From: Streptomyces violaceoruber
GTDB taxonomy: Bacteria > Actinomycetota > Actinomycetes > Streptomycetales > Streptomycetaceae
DNA length: 64,000 nucleotides
Reading direction: 5' to 3'
NCBI RefSeq assembly: GCF_033406955.1
Contig: NZ_CP137734.1
Span: 2,852,001-2,916,000 of the forward strand
The notes under the pieces were generated by a model that saw only the letters and a list, made by a program, of their open reading frames with translations, did no database searches and was not told the DNA's origin. This document shows, piece after piece, positions 26,564-35,357 of this stretch; position 1 is the stretch's first letter, and each line of letters begins with the position of its first letter. A program made the position numbers and the translations under genes.

Positions 26564-26630
26564 ACGAGGCCACCGATCGGCATCGGCACAGCGGTCGCGG
26601 TAGGGACCACGGGAGGACAAGACATGGCGT
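26555..26630 (+). ncRNA. Candidate guanidine-III (ykkC-III) riboswitch
   Basis: Carries both conserved blocks of the guanidine-III class, GGACGAGG (26562-26569) and AGGACAAGAC (26614-26623), the latter ending at the SMR start codon. P1 pairs CGTGGTC (26555-26561) with GACCACG (26605-26611), 7 bp. The pseudoknot strand GCCA (26569-26572) can pair with TGGC (26625-26628), which covers the ATG. This topology, P1 with the P2 strands crossing it, is that of the known class. It differs in having a longer insert (26573-26604) and a shorter P2. Confidence 0.7.
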
Positions 26631-26947
26631 GGCTGCTGGTCATAGTGGCCGGAGTGCTCGAAACCGGCTTCGCCGTCTGTCTGAAGCTGTCGCACGGCTT
26701 CACCCGGCTCTGGCCCACCATCGCCTTCTGCGCCTTCGCGCTGGGCAGCTTCGGCCTGCTGACGATGTCCCTGAAGAAGCTCGACGTCGGCCCCGCGTAC
26801 GCGGTGTGGACCGGCATCGGCGCGGCGGGTACCGCCATCTACGGCATGATCTTCCTCGGCGACCTGGTCTCGACCCTGAAGATCGTCTCGATCAGCTTCG
26901 TCATCATCGGCGTGATCGGTCTGCAGCTGTCGGGCTCGGCGCACTAG
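26624..26947 (+). CDS. gdx: SMR-family guanidinium exporter (Gdx/SugE type)
   Basis: 107 residues, four membrane helices, a proton-coupled small multidrug resistance dimer. The essential Glu13 is in helix 1 (GVLETGFAV). The Gdx-type marks KLSHGFTRL and GPAYAVWTGIGAAG distinguish it from EmrE-type polydrug pumps. ATG 26624 has GGAGGACAAGAC directly upstream, which is also the 3' conserved block of a candidate guanidine-III riboswitch. Function as guanidinium/H+ antiporter is thus supported by both the protein subtype and the leader. Convergent with a TetR gene. Confidence 0.88.
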   Translation: MAWLLVIVAGVLETGFAVCLKLSHGFTRLWPTIAFCAFALGSFGLLTMSLKKLDVGPAYAVWTGIGAAGTAIYGMIFLGDLVSTLKIVSISFVIIGVIGLQLSGSAH

Positions 26948-26960
26948 GGATCCTCCCCTG

Positions 26961-26978
26961 CGCAGGCGCAGGCGCAGG
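26961..26978 (+). repeat. Hexanucleotide repeat (CGCAGG x3)
   Basis: Three copies of CGCAGG in the 37-base gap between the convergent gdx and TetR genes. No clear function; possibly slippage-prone. Confidence 0.6.
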
Positions 26979-26984
26979 CGGCCG

Positions 26985-27596
26985 CTATGCCGTCAGGCGG
27001 CGTGGCAGGGCGGTGCGTACGAGGTCGGCCACCCCGCCCTCGGCGGGCGGCGCGGCGACGCAGGAGAGGGCGAGGCGCACGGTCAGTTCGCAGGAGCGGG
27101 CCAGTTCGGCGGCGTCCGGCGGCGGGAGCGGACCGGCCCCGCCCAGGACGGCCACGGCACGGTCGCGGACCAGGCCCACGAAGTCGCCGGGCGAGGGCAG
27201 TGGACCGTCGGCCCGTCGCTGGGCCGGCACCGCGCAGGAGGAGGGCACCGCCGTCAGGGCCGGTGCGGGCAGCCGCTCGTTCCAGCACCCCGTGAGCATG
27301 GCCCGGACCAGCGCGTTGTCGCGGGCCGCCGACATCATCCACTCGGCGGTGGCGGTGAGTCGTTCACGCGGGTCGCTGGGCCCGGAGAGCGCGCGCTCCA
27401 CTCCGGCGAGGTAGCCGTCGGCCTCCCGCCTCACCAGGGCCCGGGCGAGTCCCTCCTTGCTGCCGAACTCGTTGTAGAGGGTCTGCCGGGACACCCCGGC
27501 GGAAGCCGCCACGTCCACCATCCGCACGGCGGACCACGGCCGGCGCGCCAGCGCCGTGTACGCGGCGTCGAGCAGGGACTCCCGGGCTGCAGGCAC
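26985..27596 (-). CDS. TetR-family transcriptional regulator
   Basis: 203 residues. The N-terminal helix-turn-helix spans about 7-55 with VAASAGVSRQTLYNEFGSKEG, the standard TetR recognition pattern. The C-terminal ligand domain is unassigned and ends in ALPRRLTA. The GTG at 27596 has GGGAGG about 5 bases upstream. It converges on gdx and is divergent from hisN, with 192 bases between. Its target may be itself or neighbours, but no operator palindrome was found. Confidence 0.88.
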   Translation of the reverse strand: MPAARESLLDAAYTALARRPWSAVRMVDVAASAGVSRQTLYNEFGSKEGLARALVRREADGYLAGVERALSGPSDPRERLTATAEWMMSAARDNALVRAMLTGCWNERLPAPALTAVPSSCAVPAQRRADGPLPSPGDFVGLVRDRAVAVLGGAGPLPPPDAAELARSCELTVRLALSCVAAPPAEGGVADLVRTALPRRLTA

Positions 27597-27788
27597 CCTC
27601 GCCTCCCTCGGGCCGAGCGAACGCTGCCGGACGTGCCGAGCGACTTGCTGCCAGATTTGACGGGTATGGGAGCACTGTCAAGGGTCCTCGCACCCGTGGG
27701 GCGGAGCCCCCGCAGCGGCTCTCCCGCCCCGCCACGCCCGCCAAAGCCCTGGTAGCCCCGCCCCGCCCGCGACAGATAGCGTGACGGC

Positions 27789-28589
27789 ATGCCCGATTAC
27801 CTCGACGACCTCCGCCTCGCCCACGTGCTCGCCGACGCCGCCGACGCCGCGACGATGGACCGCTTCAAGGCCCTCGATCTGAAGGTCGAGACGAAGCCGG
27901 ACATGACCCCGGTGAGCGAGGCGGACAAGGCCGCCGAGGAACTCATCCGCGGCCACCTCTCCCGCGCCCGCCCCCGCGACTCGGTCCACGGCGAGGAGTT
28001 CGGCGTGGCGGGCACCGGCCCGCGGCGTTGGGTCATCGACCCGATCGACGGCACCAAGAACTACGTGCGCGGTGTCCCCGTCTGGGCCACCCTCATCGCC
28101 CTGATGGAGGCGAAGGAGGGCGGCTACCAGCCGGTCGTCGGCCTCGTCTCGGCGCCCGCCCTCGGCCGCCGCTGGTGGGCGGTGGAGGACCACGGCGCGT
28201 TCACCGGCCGCAGCCTGACCTCCGCCCATCGGCTCCACGTCTCCCAGGTCTCCACGCTCTCCGACGCCTCCTTCGCGTACTCCTCGCTGAGCGGCTGGGA
28301 GGAGCAGGGCCGCCTCGACGGCTTCCTGGACCTGACCCGCGAGGTGTGGCGCACGCGCGCGTACGGCGACTTCTGGCCGTACATGATGGTCGCCGAGGGC
28401 TCGGTGGACCTCTGCGCCGAACCGGAGCTCTCCCTCTGGGACATGGCCGCGAACGCGATCATCGTCACGGAGGCCGGCGGCACCTTCACCGGCCTCGACG
28501 GCCGCCCCGGCCCGCACAGCGGCAACGCGGCGGCGTCGAACGGCCGGCTCCACGACGAACTGCTCGGGTATCTCAACCAGCGCTACTGA
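27789..28589 (+). CDS. hisN: Histidinol-phosphate phosphatase, inositol-monophosphatase family
   Basis: 266 residues, lithium-sensitive phosphatase fold. Metal-binding motifs: [15 protein letters not shown] (metal Glu), [15 protein letters not shown] (DPIDGT) and the late [19 protein letters not shown]. In S. coelicolor the orthologous gene was shown to supply the last phosphatase of histidine biosynthesis, although it lies far from the his cluster. Sequence alone cannot exclude inositol phosphate as substrate. ATG at 27789 has no strong ribosome site (GATAGCGTGACGGC precedes it), so translation may be leaderless. Confidence 0.87.
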   Translation: MPDYLDDLRLAHVLADAADAATMDRFKALDLKVETKPDMTPVSEADKAAEELIRGHLSRARPRDSVHGEEFGVAGTGPRRWVIDPIDGTKNYVRGVPVWATLIALMEAKEGGYQPVVGLVSAPALGRRWWAVEDHGAFTGRSLTSAHRLHVSQVSTLSDASFAYSSLSGWEEQGRLDGFLDLTREVWRTRAYGDFWPYMMVAEGSVDLCAEPELSLWDMAANAIIVTEAGGTFTGLDGRPGPHSGNAAASNGRLHDELLGYLNQRY

Positions 28590-28675
28590 GCGCCCGCCGA
28601 CTCGCCCTCCGCGCCCTCTTGTTGACCCCCGCTTTACCTGCCACTCTGAGAGTTCCCTCACTTGTGAACTTGTGA

Positions 28676-28697
28676 ATCCATGAACTAACTCATGGAT
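28676..28697 (+). promoter_or_regulatory. Palindrome upstream of CBS gene
   Basis: Perfect 8-bp inverted repeat ATCCATGA / TCATGGAT with a 6-base spacer, 24 bases before the CBS-protein ATG. It could be an operator or an RNA hairpin. It follows a TTGTGA -35-like hexamer. Confidence 0.6.
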
Positions 28698-28721
28698 CAC
28701 CGGCAGGAGGTGGCTCCACCC

Positions 28722-29129
28722 ATGCTCGTCCGCGAAGTCATGAGCACGGTCGTCCTCACCATCGGTCCCGCCCACACGCTCCGCCAGGCCGCCGCCCTGA
28801 TGTCCGCACGCCGCGTCGGCGCGGCCGTGGTGTACGACCCCGACGCCGGCGGCATCGGGATCCTCACCGAACGCGACGTCCTGGTCTCCGTCGGCCGGGG
28901 CCAGGACCCGGACACCGAGCGCACCCACAGCCACACCACCACCGACGTCGTCTTCGCCGCCCCGACCTGGACCGTGGAGGAGGCGGCGGGCGCGATGGCG
29001 CACGGCGGCTTCCGCCACCTCATCGTCCTGGACGGCGGCGAGCCCGTCGGGATCGTCTCGGTGCGCGACATCATCCGCCGCTGGGCACCGGCGCGCTCCC
29101 CGCACAACGCCCCGGCGGTGACCGCCTGA
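28722..29129 (+). CDS. CBS-domain pair protein
   Basis: 135 residues made of two CBS motifs forming one Bateman module: LVREVMSTVVLTIGPAHTLRQA... (shown in part, first CBS about 1-60) and DVVFAAPTWTVEEAA (second, about 75-130). Ends of each repeat carry GILTERDVL and GIVSVRDIIRRW, which contact adenosyl ligands. Such stand-alone modules bind AMP, ATP or SAM and act as sensors. The start at 28722 is chosen because AGGAGGTGG lies 9 bases upstream. It is a single gene preceded by the palindrome at 28676. Confidence 0.88.
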   Translation: MLVREVMSTVVLTIGPAHTLRQAAALMSARRVGAAVVYDPDAGGIGILTERDVLVSVGRGQDPDTERTHSHTTTDVVFAAPTWTVEEAAGAMAHGGFRHLIVLDGGEPVGIVSVRDIIRRWAPARSPHNAPAVTA

Positions 29130-29315
29130 CTGGGCTCTGACGGGCACTGGCCGGCCCGGGCGAGGTGCGGGCCGGCACCGGTCACCGGCCCGCACGAACC
29201 GCGCCTCTTGGCCAATGCCGCCCCGGTTCCCACAATGGACAGTGTCTAATTCGAGCAGGACTCCAAAATCACACCCATTCGGGACCTGGTCCCCCTTGCT
29301 GTTAGGCTGATGTGT

Positions 29316-29732
29316 ATGAGTGACCTTTTGGAACGGCTGCGCGGGCGCGGCTGGCGCATGACCGCGCAGCGGCGGGTCGTGGCCGAGGTCCTCGACGGCG
29401 AACACGTCCACCTGACGGCCGACGAGGTGCACTCCCGGGCCGTGGACAAGCTCCCCGAGATCTCCCGGGCGACGGTCTACAACACCCTGGGCGAGCTGGT
29501 CTCGCTCGGCGAGGTGCTGGAGGTCGCGACGGACAAGCGCGCCAAGCGCTACGACCCGAACGCGCACCGGCCGCACCACCACCTGGTCTGCGCGCGCTGC
29601 GGCGCGATCCGCGACGTGCACCCGACCGGCAACCCGCTGGCCGACCTGCCCGACTCGGAGCGCTTCGGCTTCACGGTGTCGGACGTCGAGGTGACGTACC
29701 GCGGCACCTGCCCGAACTGCGCGGCGGCGTGA
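29316..29732 (+). CDS. catR: Fur-family regulator, probably CatR (peroxide-sensing)
   Basis: 138 residues, the length I recall for CatR, the hydrogen peroxide-sensitive repressor of the major catalase gene of S. coelicolor. The winged helix holds RMTAQRRVVAEVL and ISRATVYNTLGEL. The metal region has HRPHHHLVCARCG, and the C-terminal CPNC completes a CxxC...CxxC zinc site. An ATG two codons earlier (29310) is possible. No catalase gene is nearby, as expected for this locus. Fur-family membership is sure; identity as CatR is from memory. Confidence 0.85.
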   Translation: MSDLLERLRGRGWRMTAQRRVVAEVLDGEHVHLTADEVHSRAVDKLPEISRATVYNTLGELVSLGEVLEVATDKRAKRYDPNAHRPHHHLVCARCGAIRDVHPTGNPLADLPDSERFGFTVSDVEVTYRGTCPNCAAA

Positions 29733-29782
29733 GCAGGGATTTGCCTCACGTCTTCATCGTGACGTAGTGTTCCATTCATCGA

Positions 29783-29856
29783 CGCGGGGTGGAGCAGCTC
29801 GGTAGCTCGCTGGGCTCATAACCCAGAGGTCGCAGGTTCAAATCCTGTCCCCGCTA
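29783..29856 (+). tRNA. Initiator tRNA-fMet (CAU)
   Basis: 74 bases without encoded CCA. Anticodon loop CTCATAA with CAU, anticodon stem with three G-C pairs (GGG/CCC), and a 1:72 mismatch (C1 opposite U72), the two hallmarks of bacterial initiator tRNA. T-loop GTTCAAATC is regular. Identical to the copy at 32040-32113 on the other strand. Confidence 0.95.
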
Positions 29857-29863
29857 CTGAAGG

Positions 29864-29899
29864 CCTGGGGCCGGGATCCGCAAGGATCCCGGCCCCAGG
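29864..29899. terminator. Bidirectional hairpin terminator
   Basis: Perfect 16-bp stem (29864-29879 with 29884-29899) and a GCAA tetraloop. It lies 7 bases after the tRNA and 77 bases from the stop of the convergent Sel1-repeat gene, so it can serve both. Confidence 0.85.
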
Positions 29900-29975
29900 T
29901 GCATCCTGACCGCGTTCGGCGGTCCCCCGCCGCAGCTGCGGGCCATCGTGCCGGTGCCGCCCGAAGCGGGACGCG

Positions 29976-31799
29976 TCACGCCGACAGCTCCTGCCGCAAA
30001 GCGTCCCGCAGCCGAGCCGCCCGCTCCCCCACCTCCCGCGGCCCCAGCGACACCGCGAGGTCCGCCCACCGCTGCCCCTCTGCCAGCTCCCCCCGCCGCG
30101 CACAGACCAGCGCCAGCCGCAGCGCCGCCCGCCCGTGCCCGGCGTCGGCCGCCCTGCGCCACCACACGACGGCCTCGGGCTCGCTCCCTTCGCGGGCCAG
30201 CAGCAGCCCCAGGTTGAACGCACCGTTGCGGGACCCGGCCTCGGCCGCCTCGCGGTACCACCGCGCGGCCTCCACCACGTCGCCCCGCGCCGCGGCGAGC
30301 ATCCCGACCCGCACCTGCGCGCGCCGGTGCCCCTGGGAGGCGGCCCGCTCGTACCACTCCTCGCACTCGGACTTGTCCTGCGCGGGCTCACCCAGCTCGT
30401 GCGCGGGCTCCGGCGGCCGACGCGCGTCCAGCACCGTCGCCAGCCGGTACGCGGCCTCCGCGCTGCCGCCCCCGGCCGCACAGCGCAGGAACCGCTCCGC
30501 CTCTTGCTCGTCCCCGCCGCGCAGCCGCGCCATCCCGACCTGGAGCGCCGCCTCGGTGTGCCCGGCGGCGGCGGCCCGCTCGTACCAGCGCAGCGCCGCC
30601 CGCTCCTCGCTCCGCCCGGCGTGCAGGATCCCGAGGTTGAAGGCGGCGTCGACGCTGCCCGCCTCGGCGGCCTTGGAGAACCACGGCTCGGCGCCGCTCT
30701 CGTCCCCGGCGCGCAGCAGCAGGATGGCCAGCGCGTTGGAGGCCTCCCGGTGCCCGGCGTAGGCGGCCCTCCGGTACCACTGCTCGGCCTGCGTGGTGCG
30801 GCCCTGCTCGGCGCAGAGCAGCCCGAGGTTGTACGCCCCGTTGTCGTCGCCCGCGTCCATCGCGGCCCGGTACCAGCGCTCCGCGGTCTGGGTCTCGCCG
30901 CGCTCGGCGTGCAGCGCGCCCAGGGCGTTGGCGGCGTTGCCGTCGCCGTCCTGGGCGGCGCGCAGCCACCACACGGCGGCGCTCTCGGTGTCCCCGGCGT
31001 CCCGCAGCAGGAAGCCGAGCGCGCAGGCGGCGCGGGCCTCGCCGTCCTTGGCGGACGTGAGGTACCAGCGGCCCGCCTCCTTGAGCTCGCCGCGCTTCTC
31101 CAGGATCGTCCCCAGGTGCAGCGCGCCGCGCCGGTGACCGCGCGCGGCGGCCTGCCGGTACCACTGCTCGGCCTCGTCGGCCGCGCGTGCGGCGGCCTTG
31201 TCGTCGCCGTCCCGCCCGGCCCGCCGGTCCAGCGTCCGCGCCAGCCGGTACGCCGCTTCCCGGTGCCCGCGTTCGGCCGCGGCCCGCATCCACCGCTCGG
31301 ACCCGGTGTCGTCGCCGCGGTGCTCCAGCAGGTCGGCGAGCGCGTAGGCGCCCAGCACGTGCCCCTGTTCCGCGGACTGGCACAGCCAGTACTCGGCGGC
31401 GGGCTCGTCCCCGCGTTCCCGGAAGTGCCGGCCGAGCGCGTGCGCGGCGGCGGCGGATCCGGCGACGGCGGCGATGCGCCACCAGCCGGCGGCCTCGTCG
31501 GCGTATCCGCGCTGGTGCAGCAGGACGCCCAGGTTGTTGGCGGCGGCCCGGTCGCCGGCCGCGGTGGCGGCACGCAGGTGCGACTCGGCTGCGTCGAAGT
31601 CGCCACGGCGCAGCAGCATCGCGCCGAGCACGCTCATCGCCTCGACGTCACCACAGTCGACGGCGAGCCGCAGGCGCACTTCCTCGGCGGCCTCGTCGGC
31701 GGCTTCCTGAGCCTCGTCCGTGGCCTCCTCCTGACCGGAAAGCTGACCGGAAGGCTGCGCAAAACGCCCTGTCCCGAACAGATTTGCCATGTCCCCCAT
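29976..31799 (-). CDS. Sel1/TPR-repeat protein
   Basis: About 607 residues (ATG 31799; ATGs at 31808 and 31790 are possible, the last having GGGGG just upstream). After an acidic N-terminus (EEATDEAQEAADEAAEE) nearly the entire protein is built of ~36-residue helical-pair repeats with the Sel1 pattern A...LG.L....G....A..WY..AA..G. Examples are GAYNLGLLCAEQ and AAFNLGILHAGR. Such solenoids bind proteins; no enzyme domain is present. The gene has strong repeat structure and long open frames in other phases, which are artefacts. It is bracketed by two initiator tRNA genes. Confidence 0.88.
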   Translation of the reverse strand: MGDMANLFGTGRFAQPSGQLSGQEEATDEAQEAADEAAEEVRLRLAVDCGDVEAMSVLGAMLLRRGDFDAAESHLRAATAAGDRAAANNLGVLLHQRGYADEAAGWWRIAAVAGSAAAAHALGRHFRERGDEPAAEYWLCQSAEQGHVLGAYALADLLEHRGDDTGSERWMRAAAERGHREAAYRLARTLDRRAGRDGDDKAAARAADEAEQWYRQAAARGHRRGALHLGTILEKRGELKEAGRWYLTSAKDGEARAACALGFLLRDAGDTESAAVWWLRAAQDGDGNAANALGALHAERGETQTAERWYRAAMDAGDDNGAYNLGLLCAEQGRTTQAEQWYRRAAYAGHREASNALAILLLRAGDESGAEPWFSKAAEAGSVDAAFNLGILHAGRSEERAALRWYERAAAAGHTEAALQVGMARLRGGDEQEAERFLRCAAGGGSAEAAYRLATVLDARRPPEPAHELGEPAQDKSECEEWYERAASQGHRRAQVRVGMLAAARGDVVEAARWYREAAEAGSRNGAFNLGLLLAREGSEPEAVVWWRRAADAGHGRAALRLALVCARRGELAEGQRWADLAVSLGPREVGERAARLRDALRQELSA

Positions 31800-31970
31800 A
31801 ACGTTCATCGTCGCACCACCCGCAACCTCGGTACATCCGGTATACCGCAGTCAGTGAGGTCACTTCAGCGTTTTGTCGACATGCCCACAGGGAGACAAGT
31901 CAAACACAGATCTGCCCAACTCCCCTTGGCGGCGCGGCCGTCGCGTTCTCCGGTACATGCGTTCGCACAT

Positions 31971-32011
31971 CACGAAGGCCCGGATTCCTTGTGGGAATCC
32001 GGGCCTTCGTG
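31971..32011 (-). terminator. Hairpin downstream of second initiator tRNA
   Basis: Perfect 18-bp stem (31971-31988 with 31994-32011) and a 5-base loop, starting about 30 bases after the 3' end of the minus-strand tRNA. Confidence 0.85.
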
Positions 32012-32039
32012 GTCGCTCGCACACAGCTCACGACTTCAG

Positions 32040-32113
32040 TAGCGGGGACAGGATTTGAACCTGCGACCTCTGGGTTATGAGCCCAGCGAGCTACCGAGCT
32101 GCTCCACCCCGCG
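32040..32113 (-). tRNA. Initiator tRNA-fMet (CAU), second copy
   Basis: Exact reverse complement of the tRNA at 29783-29856, with the same CAU anticodon, G-C-rich anticodon stem and C1:U72 mismatch. Flanks differ from those of the first copy, so the identity is limited to the tRNA gene itself. Confidence 0.95.
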
Positions 32114-32190
32114 CCGTTGTGTTCACAACCCTAGCACGGCGCGGGATGGGCTTTGACCAGCTGGAACAACGGTCCGATGCGACCGGACGG

Positions 32191-35100
32191 TCAGCCGGTG
32201 TCCGCTCCGCCACCGGCATCACCGGTCGGTGTCGCGTCCGGACCGGCCTTGTCGCTCCCGGCCTTGTCACCGCTGTTCTTGTCACCGGCGTTCTTGTCGT
32301 CGCCGTTCTTGCCGCCGGCGCCCTGGTCGGCCTTGGCCTGTGCGTCCTCGGCCCGCTGGAGTGCCTCCTCGAGGTCCTTCTGCGCCTCGGCGTACGCGGC
32401 CAAGTCCTTCTGCTCCAGGGCCTTCTGCCCGGCGTCGAAGGCCTTCTGCGCGTCGCTCAGCGCTTCCCGGACCGTGGGGTTGGTGGACGTCGGTGGCGGC
32501 TCGGTCGTGTCGTCGCCCTCGTCCGGTGGCTGCTCGGTCTCGGCGGCCTGCGCTCCGAAGACCTTGTTGAGGGCCGCGTCGAGCGTGTTCTCGAAGGCGG
32601 TGTTGCCCCCGTAGCTCACCAGAACCTTGCGCAGCAGCGGGTACTTGAGGTCGCCACCGCGCACGTAGACGGGCTCGACGTACAGCAGTCCGCCGTCCAG
32701 CGGCACCGTCAGCAGGTTGCCGTACTCCACCTCCGAGTCGCCGCCTCTCAGCAGCCTGATGGACTCGGCGATGTCCTGTTCGGAGTTGAACTGGCTCTGT
32801 ACCTGTTTGGGCCCGTCGACGGTCGTGCTCGTCGGCAGTTTCAGGATTCTGATCTTGCCGTAGTCGCTGGTGCCCGCCTCGGCGTCGACCGCCATGAACG
32901 CGCTGAGGTTGTCACGCCCGTTGGGTGTGAACGTCGTCGTCAGCGAGAACGCCTGCGCCTTCTGGTCCGGCATCTTCATGCTCAGGTAGTACGGCGGCAC
33001 CGCGTCGCCCGACTTATTGGTCGGGTCGTCCGGCACCTGCCACACCTCGCTGCCGCTGAGGAACGTGTTGGCGTCCTTCACGTGGTAGCGCGTGAGCAGC
33101 TCGCGCTGGACCTTGAACAGGTCCTGCGGATAGCGCAGGTGGGCCATCAGCTCCTTGGAGATCTCGCCCTTGTCCTGCACCGTGCCCGGGAACGCCTTCT
33201 TCCAGGTCTTCAGGACCGGGTCCTGGGTGTCCCACTCGTAGAGCTTCACGTCACCGCTGTACGCGTCGACGGTCGCCTTCACGGAGTTGCGGATGTAGTT
33301 GACCTGGTTCTGCTGGGCCACCACCGCGCGCGAGTTGTTGTTGGCGGTCAGCGAGTCGGCCGTGGTGTCGCCGAGCGTCGTACGGGAGGCGTACGGATAG
33401 CCGTTCGTCGTCGTGTACGCGTCGACGATCCACTGGATGCGGCCGTCCACCACCGCCGGATACGCGTCGCCGTCGATGGTCAGCCAGGGGGCGACCGCCT
33501 CGACGCGCTCCTTGGGCGTGCGGTTGTAGAGGATCCGCGAACCGTCGCCGATCGCGCCGGAGTAGAGGATCTGCGGCTCGCTGAACGCGGCCGCGTACGC
33601 CGCCCGGTTGATCGGGTTGGACAGGTCGACGCCGCCGTCGCCCTTGTAGCTGAAGGTCTTCTCCCCGGTGTCGTCGGAGTAGTCGATCTCCTTCTGGGGA
33701 CCGCCGACGATCGAGTAGGTGGTGGTCTTCTCGCCGTAGTAGATCCGCTGCTCGTACTTTCCGAGGTCGCCCTCGGACGGCAGATTGGACTCGGTGAAGA
33801 CCGGGCGTCCCTCGGAGTCGACCTGGGTGCCCTTCGCCGCGACCACGCCGTAGCCGTGGGTGTAGCGGAAGTGGTTGTTGATCCAGTTCTTCTTCGGGAT
33901 GCCCGCCAGGTTCAGCTCGCGCAGACCGATGACCGTGTCCTGGTCCTTGCCGTCCTTCGCGTAGCGGTCGACGTCCAGGTTGGTCGGGAACGCGTAGTAG
34001 TTACGCATCTGCTGGAGCTGCTGGAACGTCGGCGAGATGATGTTCGGGTCCATGATCCGGACGGAGGCCGCGGCGTCCGCGTCGTCACGGAGCTTGGTCT
34101 TATCCTTGGTCTCGCTCTTGCCCGGGTACTCGGCGACCTGGGTGCCCTCGATGCCGTACGCGTCGCGCGTGGCCGCGAGGTTCTTCTCGACGTACGGCGC
34201 TTCCTTGGCCTGCTCGTTCGGCTGGACCTGGAACTTCTGGACCAGTGCCGGGTACAGGCCGCCGATGAGGATCGCGGAGAGCACCATCAGGCCGAAGCCG
34301 ATCACGGGCAGCTGCCAGGTGCGCCGCCACAGGGTGGCGAAGAACAGCAGGGCGCAGATGACCGCGATGCAGAACAGGATCGTCTTGGCCGGCAGGTAGG
34401 CGTTGGCGTCGACGTACCTGAGGCCCGTCCAGTTGTCGGTGGCCTTGAAGTCGCTGGACTTCACGGCGAGGCCGTACCGGTCGAGCCAGTAGGCGACCGC
34501 CTTGAGGGCGACGAAGACTCCGAGGAGCACCGAGAGGTGCCCGGTGGCCGCCGCCGTGGCGCGCGCGCCCGGGCTGGTGACGCGGAGTCCGCCGTACAGG
34601 TAGTGGGTCAGCGCGGCGGCGATCACGGAGATGATCACGGCTGCGAAGCCGAAGCCGAGCAGGAACCGGTACCAGGGCAGGTCGAAGGCGTAGAAGGAGA
34701 CGTCCAGCTTGAACTGGGGGTCCTTCTGCCCGAAGGGCACGCCGTTGACCCACATCAGCCAGGTCCGCCACTGGCCGGACGCCGAGGCGCCGGCGATCAG
34801 GCCGACCAGGGCGGTGATGCCGAGCAGCAGCCACTTCTTGTACGGGGCGATGCCCATCCGGTACCGGTCGAGGTTCTGCTGCTCCATCGACATGGCGCTC
34901 AGCGGCGGGCGCAGGCGGTGGGCCAACCAGATGTTGAACCCGACGGCGAGCGCCATCAGCAGGCCGAAGACGAAGAAGAGACCGATCTTGGTCCACAGGG
35001 TCGTCGTGAACACCGACGAGTAGTGGACCGACCTGTACCAGAGCCAGTCCGTCCAGAATCCCGCGAACATGGTGAACGCCATGGCGAGCACGGCGAGGAC

Positions 35101-35193
35101 ACCAAGTGTCAGCAGCAGGGTTCGGACACGCCGGGACGGGCGGCCCACTCTGATCCGCGGCCCCGTCGGGGGGCCTCCGCCGCGGTCCGGCAT
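32191..35193 (-). CDS. UPF0182-family large membrane protein
   Basis: 1000 residues from the ATG at 35193. A basic N-terminus ([11 protein letters not shown]) is followed by about seven membrane helices in the first 330 residues (e.g. [18 protein letters not shown]). Then comes a large, presumably extracellular domain of ~550 residues rich in [19 protein letters not shown] motifs, and a low-complexity Ala/Lys/Asp-rich tail (last ~110 residues) with a coiled-coil-like [21 protein letters not shown] segment. Family function is unknown. It is conserved in actinobacteria next to the PDZ/Lon-type gene, as here. A GTG 26 codons upstream of the annotated start could also be used. Confidence 0.9.
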   Translation of the reverse strand: MPDRGGGPPTGPRIRVGRPSRRVRTLLLTLGVLAVLAMAFTMFAGFWTDWLWYRSVHYSSVFTTTLWTKIGLFFVFGLLMALAVGFNIWLAHRLRPPLSAMSMEQQNLDRYRMGIAPYKKWLLLGITALVGLIAGASASGQWRTWLMWVNGVPFGQKDPQFKLDVSFYAFDLPWYRFLLGFGFAAVIISVIAAALTHYLYGGLRVTSPGARATAAATGHLSVLLGVFVALKAVAYWLDRYGLAVKSSDFKATDNWTGLRYVDANAYLPAKTILFCIAVICALLFFATLWRRTWQLPVIGFGLMVLSAILIGGLYPALVQKFQVQPNEQAKEAPYVEKNLAATRDAYGIEGTQVAEYPGKSETKDKTKLRDDADAAASVRIMDPNIISPTFQQLQQMRNYYAFPTNLDVDRYAKDGKDQDTVIGLRELNLAGIPKKNWINNHFRYTHGYGVVAAKGTQVDSEGRPVFTESNLPSEGDLGKYEQRIYYGEKTTTYSIVGGPQKEIDYSDDTGEKTFSYKGDGGVDLSNPINRAAYAAAFSEPQILYSGAIGDGSRILYNRTPKERVEAVAPWLTIDGDAYPAVVDGRIQWIVDAYTTTNGYPYASRTTLGDTTADSLTANNNSRAVVAQQNQVNYIRNSVKATVDAYSGDVKLYEWDTQDPVLKTWKKAFPGTVQDKGEISKELMAHLRYPQDLFKVQRELLTRYHVKDANTFLSGSEVWQVPDDPTNKSGDAVPPYYLSMKMPDQKAQAFSLTTTFTPNGRDNLSAFMAVDAEAGTSDYGKIRILKLPTSTTVDGPKQVQSQFNSEQDIAESIRLLRGGDSEVEYGNLLTVPLDGGLLYVEPVYVRGGDLKYPLLRKVLVSYGGNTAFENTLDAALNKVFGAQAAETEQPPDEGDDTTEPPPTSTNPTVREALSDAQKAFDAGQKALEQKDLAAYAEAQKDLEEALQRAEDAQAKADQGAGGKNGDDKNAGDKNSGDKAGSDKAGPDATPTGDAGGGADTG

Positions 35194-35357
35194 CTGGAAA
35201 GCCAAGGTGCGCACCTCGAAGTTCGCTGTTGATCCGTCAGGCCCTCGGGTTCGCGGGCCCCCCGTGCGCCCCCGTGATCGCGGGCCCACACTTATGCAAC
35301 TTACTCATCGTTTACTCGGTTCCCGATTCCGGCCATGAACGAGGCAGGATTGTGACC

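Noticed and set aside
29816..31606. A second long minus frame inside the Sel1-repeat gene
   Set aside because: Pro/Arg/Gly/Ser-rich with no helical repeat pattern, and it includes the first tRNA region at its 3' end. The other frame gives regular Sel1 repeats.
32077..35232. A 1051-codon open frame on the plus strand opposite the UPF0182 gene
   Set aside because: Its translation is Val/Leu/Arg/Gly repeats with no domain. The minus strand has a membrane-protein pattern and known family motifs. GC-rich codon bias produces such mirror frames. The same applies to the long plus frame over adnB (54678-58397).
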